Below are positions 47,405-49,582 of a DNA stretch of 49,582 nt, piece after piece. The stretch is from Desulfovibrionaceae bacterium (lineage in GTDB: Bacteria > Desulfobacterota > Desulfovibrionia > Desulfovibrionales > Desulfovibrionaceae): the NCBI GenBank assembly GCA_019421865.1, contig JAHZEL010000014.1, positions 1 through 49,582 on the forward strand, given 5' to 3'. The notes below the pieces were generated by a model. The model had not been told where the DNA came from. It saw only the letters and a program-made list of their open reading frames with translations, and searched no databases. The translations under genes and the position numbers were made by a program. Numbering within the stretch: the first letter of the stretch is position 1; the number at the start of each line of letters is the position of its first letter.

Positions 47405-49193
47405 ATATCAGCCGCCGAAAAGCGGTCTTCTGCTCCTGCAGTGCTGCATCGTGCTGCTCTTTGCCCTGTTCTGCGCGCGCTTCTGGTACCTGCAGATTCA
47501 CCGCGGCGCCGACTACGTGCGCATGGCGCAGGAAAACCGCCTGAGAGAAGAACGCATCTTCGCCCCGCGCGGCGAAATCTACGACGCCGGCGGCAGGCTC
47601 GTGGCCGAAAACCGCACGGCCTACGGTCTCGCCCTCGTGCGGGAATACTGCCCCGACATCCCCGCCGCTCTCGCGCAGGTCAGCGCCTGGACCGGCGTGC
47701 CGCTCGACAGAATCACCGCCCGCTACGAGCAGGACCGCAGCAAGGGCCGCAGCTTCGACCCCATTCTTCTGCTCACCGACATGCCCTTCGAGCAGGTGGC
47801 CCCCATCGAAGCCGAGCTGTACAAATGGCCCGGCCTGCGCGTGGTCACCCATTCCCGCCGCTACTACCCCGAAGGCGAGGCCTTTTCCCATATTCTGGGC
47901 TACGTGGCCGAAGCCAGCGAAAAGGAACTCGCCGAGGATCCCGACCTTTCCCTCGGCGACATGGTGGGCCGTCAGGGCCTCGAAAGCGTGCTTGAAAAGC
48001 GCCTGCGCGGCCAGAAGGGCCTGTATCGTCTCGAAGTCGACGTGCTCGGCCGCCCCTTGAGCCGCACCCTTGTGGAATCTCCCCACATGGGCCAGAACGT
48101 GACCCTTTCCATCGACTCCCGCCTCCAGCACGCCGTCATGGAGGCCATGGGCGACTATTCCGGCAGCGTCGTGGTTATGGATCCCGATACCGGCAAGCTC
48201 CTCGCGCTGGTCACCAGGCCCGCCTACGACAACAATATTTTCATCGGCGGACTCTCCACCCGCGACTGGAACGCCCTGCGCAACGACCCGCGCTTCCCCC
48301 TTCAGAACCGCGCCATTCAGAGCGCCTATCCCGCAGGCTCGGTGTGGAAGCTCATGATGGTCGGCATGCTCCTCGAACACGGCATCTCCCCGCAGGAAAA
48401 GGTGTACTGCCCCGGCTACTTCAAGCTCGGCAACCATACCTTCCGCTGCTGGAGAAGCGGCGGCCACGGCGCTGTGGACATGGAACACTCGCTCATCTAC
48501 TCCTGCGACGTCTATTTCTACAGCATGGCCGTGAGACTCGGCATCAACAACATGGAGCCCTTCGCCCGTGCCTGCGGCTACGGCAGCGAAACCGGCATCG
48601 ACCTGCCCTACGAAACCACCGGTCTCGTTCCCTCCCGCGACTGGAAGAAGCGCCGCTTCGGCGAGTCCTGGCAGCAGGGCGATACCGTCAATGCCTCCAT
48701 CGGTCAGGGGCACGTGCTCGTGACGCCCCTCCAGACCGCCGTGTTCCTCTCGTCGCTCATCAACGGCGGCTACCTGCTCAAGCCTCAGCTCATAGCCGAC
48801 GCCCCCCGCGAAGTCCGCGGAAAAACGCCCATCTCCGACGCCCACAGAGCCTGGATCAAGAACGCCATGGTCCAGACCGTGGAAGCCACGGGCGCCACAG
48901 CCAAGGTGCTCAAAAGAAAGGATATGACCATCGGCGGCAAAACCGGTACCGCCCAGGTCGTCAAAATCAAGATGGACGGCGAACGCCGCGTCAAGACCGC
49001 AGAAATGGAGTTCAAGCAGCGCGACCACGCCTGGATCGGCTCCTGGGGCGAAAAGGACGGAAAGCGCGTCGTCGTCGTGACCATGATCGAACACGGCGGT
49101 GGCGGCGGCGCCGTCGCAGGCCCCGTTACCCGCGCCGTCTACGACATTCTCTTCCCCCCGGAACCGGATGACAAGAATTCCAAGAAAAAATAG
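47379..49193 (+). CDS. mrdA: penicillin-binding protein 2 (elongasome transpeptidase)
   Basis: A 604-aa class B PBP with GGAGG before the ATG. It has an N-terminal membrane anchor (GLLLLQCCIVLLFALFCARFWYLQI), a dimerisation/pedestal domain (RIFAPRGEIYDAGGRLVAENR, LGYVAEAS, GRQGLESVLEKRLRGQKG), and a transpeptidase domain with S-x-x-K as SVWK (Ser321 to Lys324), SCD (375-377) and KTG (521-523). It cross-links lateral-wall peptidoglycan in the periplasm together with RodA and MreBCD. All catalytic motifs are intact. It overlaps mreD by 26 bp. rodA, which commonly follows, does not appear in the remaining 389 bp; repeat R8 is there instead. Confidence 0.96.
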   Translation: MKIETGNDEYQPPKSGLLLLQCCIVLLFALFCARFWYLQIHRGADYVRMAQENRLREERIFAPRGEIYDAGGRLVAENRTAYGLALVREYCPDIPAALAQVSAWTGVPLDRITARYEQDRSKGRSFDPILLLTDMPFEQVAPIEAELYKWPGLRVVTHSRRYYPEGEAFSHILGYVAEASEKELAEDPDLSLGDMVGRQGLESVLEKRLRGQKGLYRLEVDVLGRPLSRTLVESPHMGQNVTLSIDSRLQHAVMEAMGDYSGSVVVMDPDTGKLLALVTRPAYDNNIFIGGLSTRDWNALRNDPRFPLQNRAIQSAYPAGSVWKLMMVGMLLEHGISPQEKVYCPGYFKLGNHTFRCWRSGGHGAVDMEHSLIYSCDVYFYSMAVRLGINNMEPFARACGYGSETGIDLPYETTGLVPSRDWKKRRFGESWQQGDTVNASIGQGHVLVTPLQTAVFLSSLINGGYLLKPQLIADAPREVRGKTPISDAHRAWIKNAMVQTVEATGATAKVLKRKDMTIGGKTGTAQVVKIKMDGERRVKTAEMEFKQRDHAWIGSWGEKDGKRVVVVTMIEHGGGGGAVAGPVTRAVYDILFPPEPDDKNSKKK

Positions 49194-49216
49194 ATGGGGA
49201 AGGCTGGCTAAGAGCC

Positions 49217-49582
49217 GGGAAAGGCAGGGGCAGGAAAGGCAGCGGGGCGTTGTCCCGTACCCCGGAAAGGCACAGGGGCGCTGCCCCTGAACCCCGCCGG
49301 GGGAGATAATCTCCCCCGAACCCCCATGATTCCGCTTCGCGGGTGAAGGCGGCGGAATGGGCGCTTCTGGGGCCGCCGGAGCCGATGAGGCGCGGCGGCA
49401 TCGGGAAAACATGAAGCGTGGGGGGATATCCGCATGGCGTCAGAAAGGCGGGATGTCGTCATGGCGGGGCGGAAGGACGTGGCGTAAACGCCGGAAGATT
49501 CGGCAGGCGCTGTTCGGGCTGCCTCGTCAGTGCAGGTGTGTCCTTTCGGACCCACCTGCGGTGGCCGACCGCCGCTTCCGCT
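49217..49582 (+). repeat. dispersed structured intergenic repeat, copy R8 (cut by window end)
   Basis: Starts 24 bp after the mrdA stop. Tandem units, then palindromes, with 49264-49343 identical over 80 bp to 33204-33283 in R3. H1 GGCAG/CTGCC follows, then H2 at 49532-49559 with inner stem TCC/GGA as in R1. The window ends inside H3. The middle section resembles neither R1 nor R3, so modules seem to be shuffled between copies. Confidence 0.85.

Noticed and set aside
19720..49582. Possible CRISPR array or insertion sequences to explain the repeats
   Set aside because: The copies are kilobases apart, differ in length and orientation, have no regular spacers, and encode no transposase.
1..49582. 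tRNA, rRNA or tmRNA genes and att sites next to them
   Set aside because: I saw no cloverleaf with GGTTCGAATCC-type arms, no rRNA segments, and no tRNA at either edge of the phage-like region.

Overview
The window looks like a chromosomal segment of a GC-rich, gut-type member of the Desulfovibrionaceae (Desulfovibrio/Bilophila/Mailhella-like). This is inferred from gene content and protein style: a single-chain pyruvate carboxylase beside its biotin ligase, Mo-bisPGD oxidoreductases with four-cluster ferredoxin subunits, a periplasmic aryl-sulfate sulfotransferase and a mreBCD-mrdA cluster. I ran no database search. Most of the sequence is GC-rich, with three AT-rich patches judged by eye: 78-1500, 22100-22520 plus 23640-24700, and 25630-26610.

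Layout. (1) 1-3935: end of a surface-polysaccharide locus (RfbB tail, WbsX-like, RgpF-like, GT2), with a sharp AT-to-GC change inside the rgpF-like gene. (2) 4127-12260: a phage-derived early region without integrase, terminase or capsid genes. It has an S24-type repressor, a rightward replication-type operon, and a leftward operon holding a PD-(D/E)XK-fold protein whose catalytic residues appear lost plus an unknown 519-aa protein. Both arms carry matching operator palindromes. A small lipoprotein and a degenerate GH108-like lysozyme follow. (3) 12690-19712: housekeeping and envelope genes (outer-membrane barrel, HIT hydrolase, LapA-like protein, MutS, lipoprotein, secreted protein). (4) 20525-24905: aryl-sulfate sulfotransferase, a secreted MsrB-MsrA fusion behind a 12-bp palindrome, and an Abi_2/AbiF-type HEPN gene preceded by a promoter-driven, terminator-ended structured RNA. 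(5) 24964-26610: membrane protein and an AT-rich island with a small unknown gene and large palindromes. (6) 27049-33158: pyc, birA and a CCA-type nucleotidyltransferase. (7) 33856-42606: two paralogous two-subunit molybdenum oxidoreductase loci that differ in Tat signal and gene orientation. They flank a three-gene cassette: PD-(D/E)XK nuclease, a probable split-off C-terminal half, and an FtsK-gamma/DUF4116 protein. (8) 43278-49193: radical SAM protein and the mreB-mreC-mreD-mrdA cell-shape operon.

The most striking unexplained structure is a family of eight dispersed intergenic elements (six with the full core; R8 is cut by the window edge) between 19.7 and 49.6 kb. Each joins GC-rich palindromes, 9-bp tandem units and a three-hairpin core. 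Stem bases change in a compensatory way between copies, so base pairing appears to be under selection. Two near-identical inverted copies bracket one ferredoxin-subunit gene and could let that segment flip. Other points of interest are the AbiF-linked RNA, the operator set with a repeated 33-bp spacing, the apparently dead nuclease, and the split nuclease cassette.
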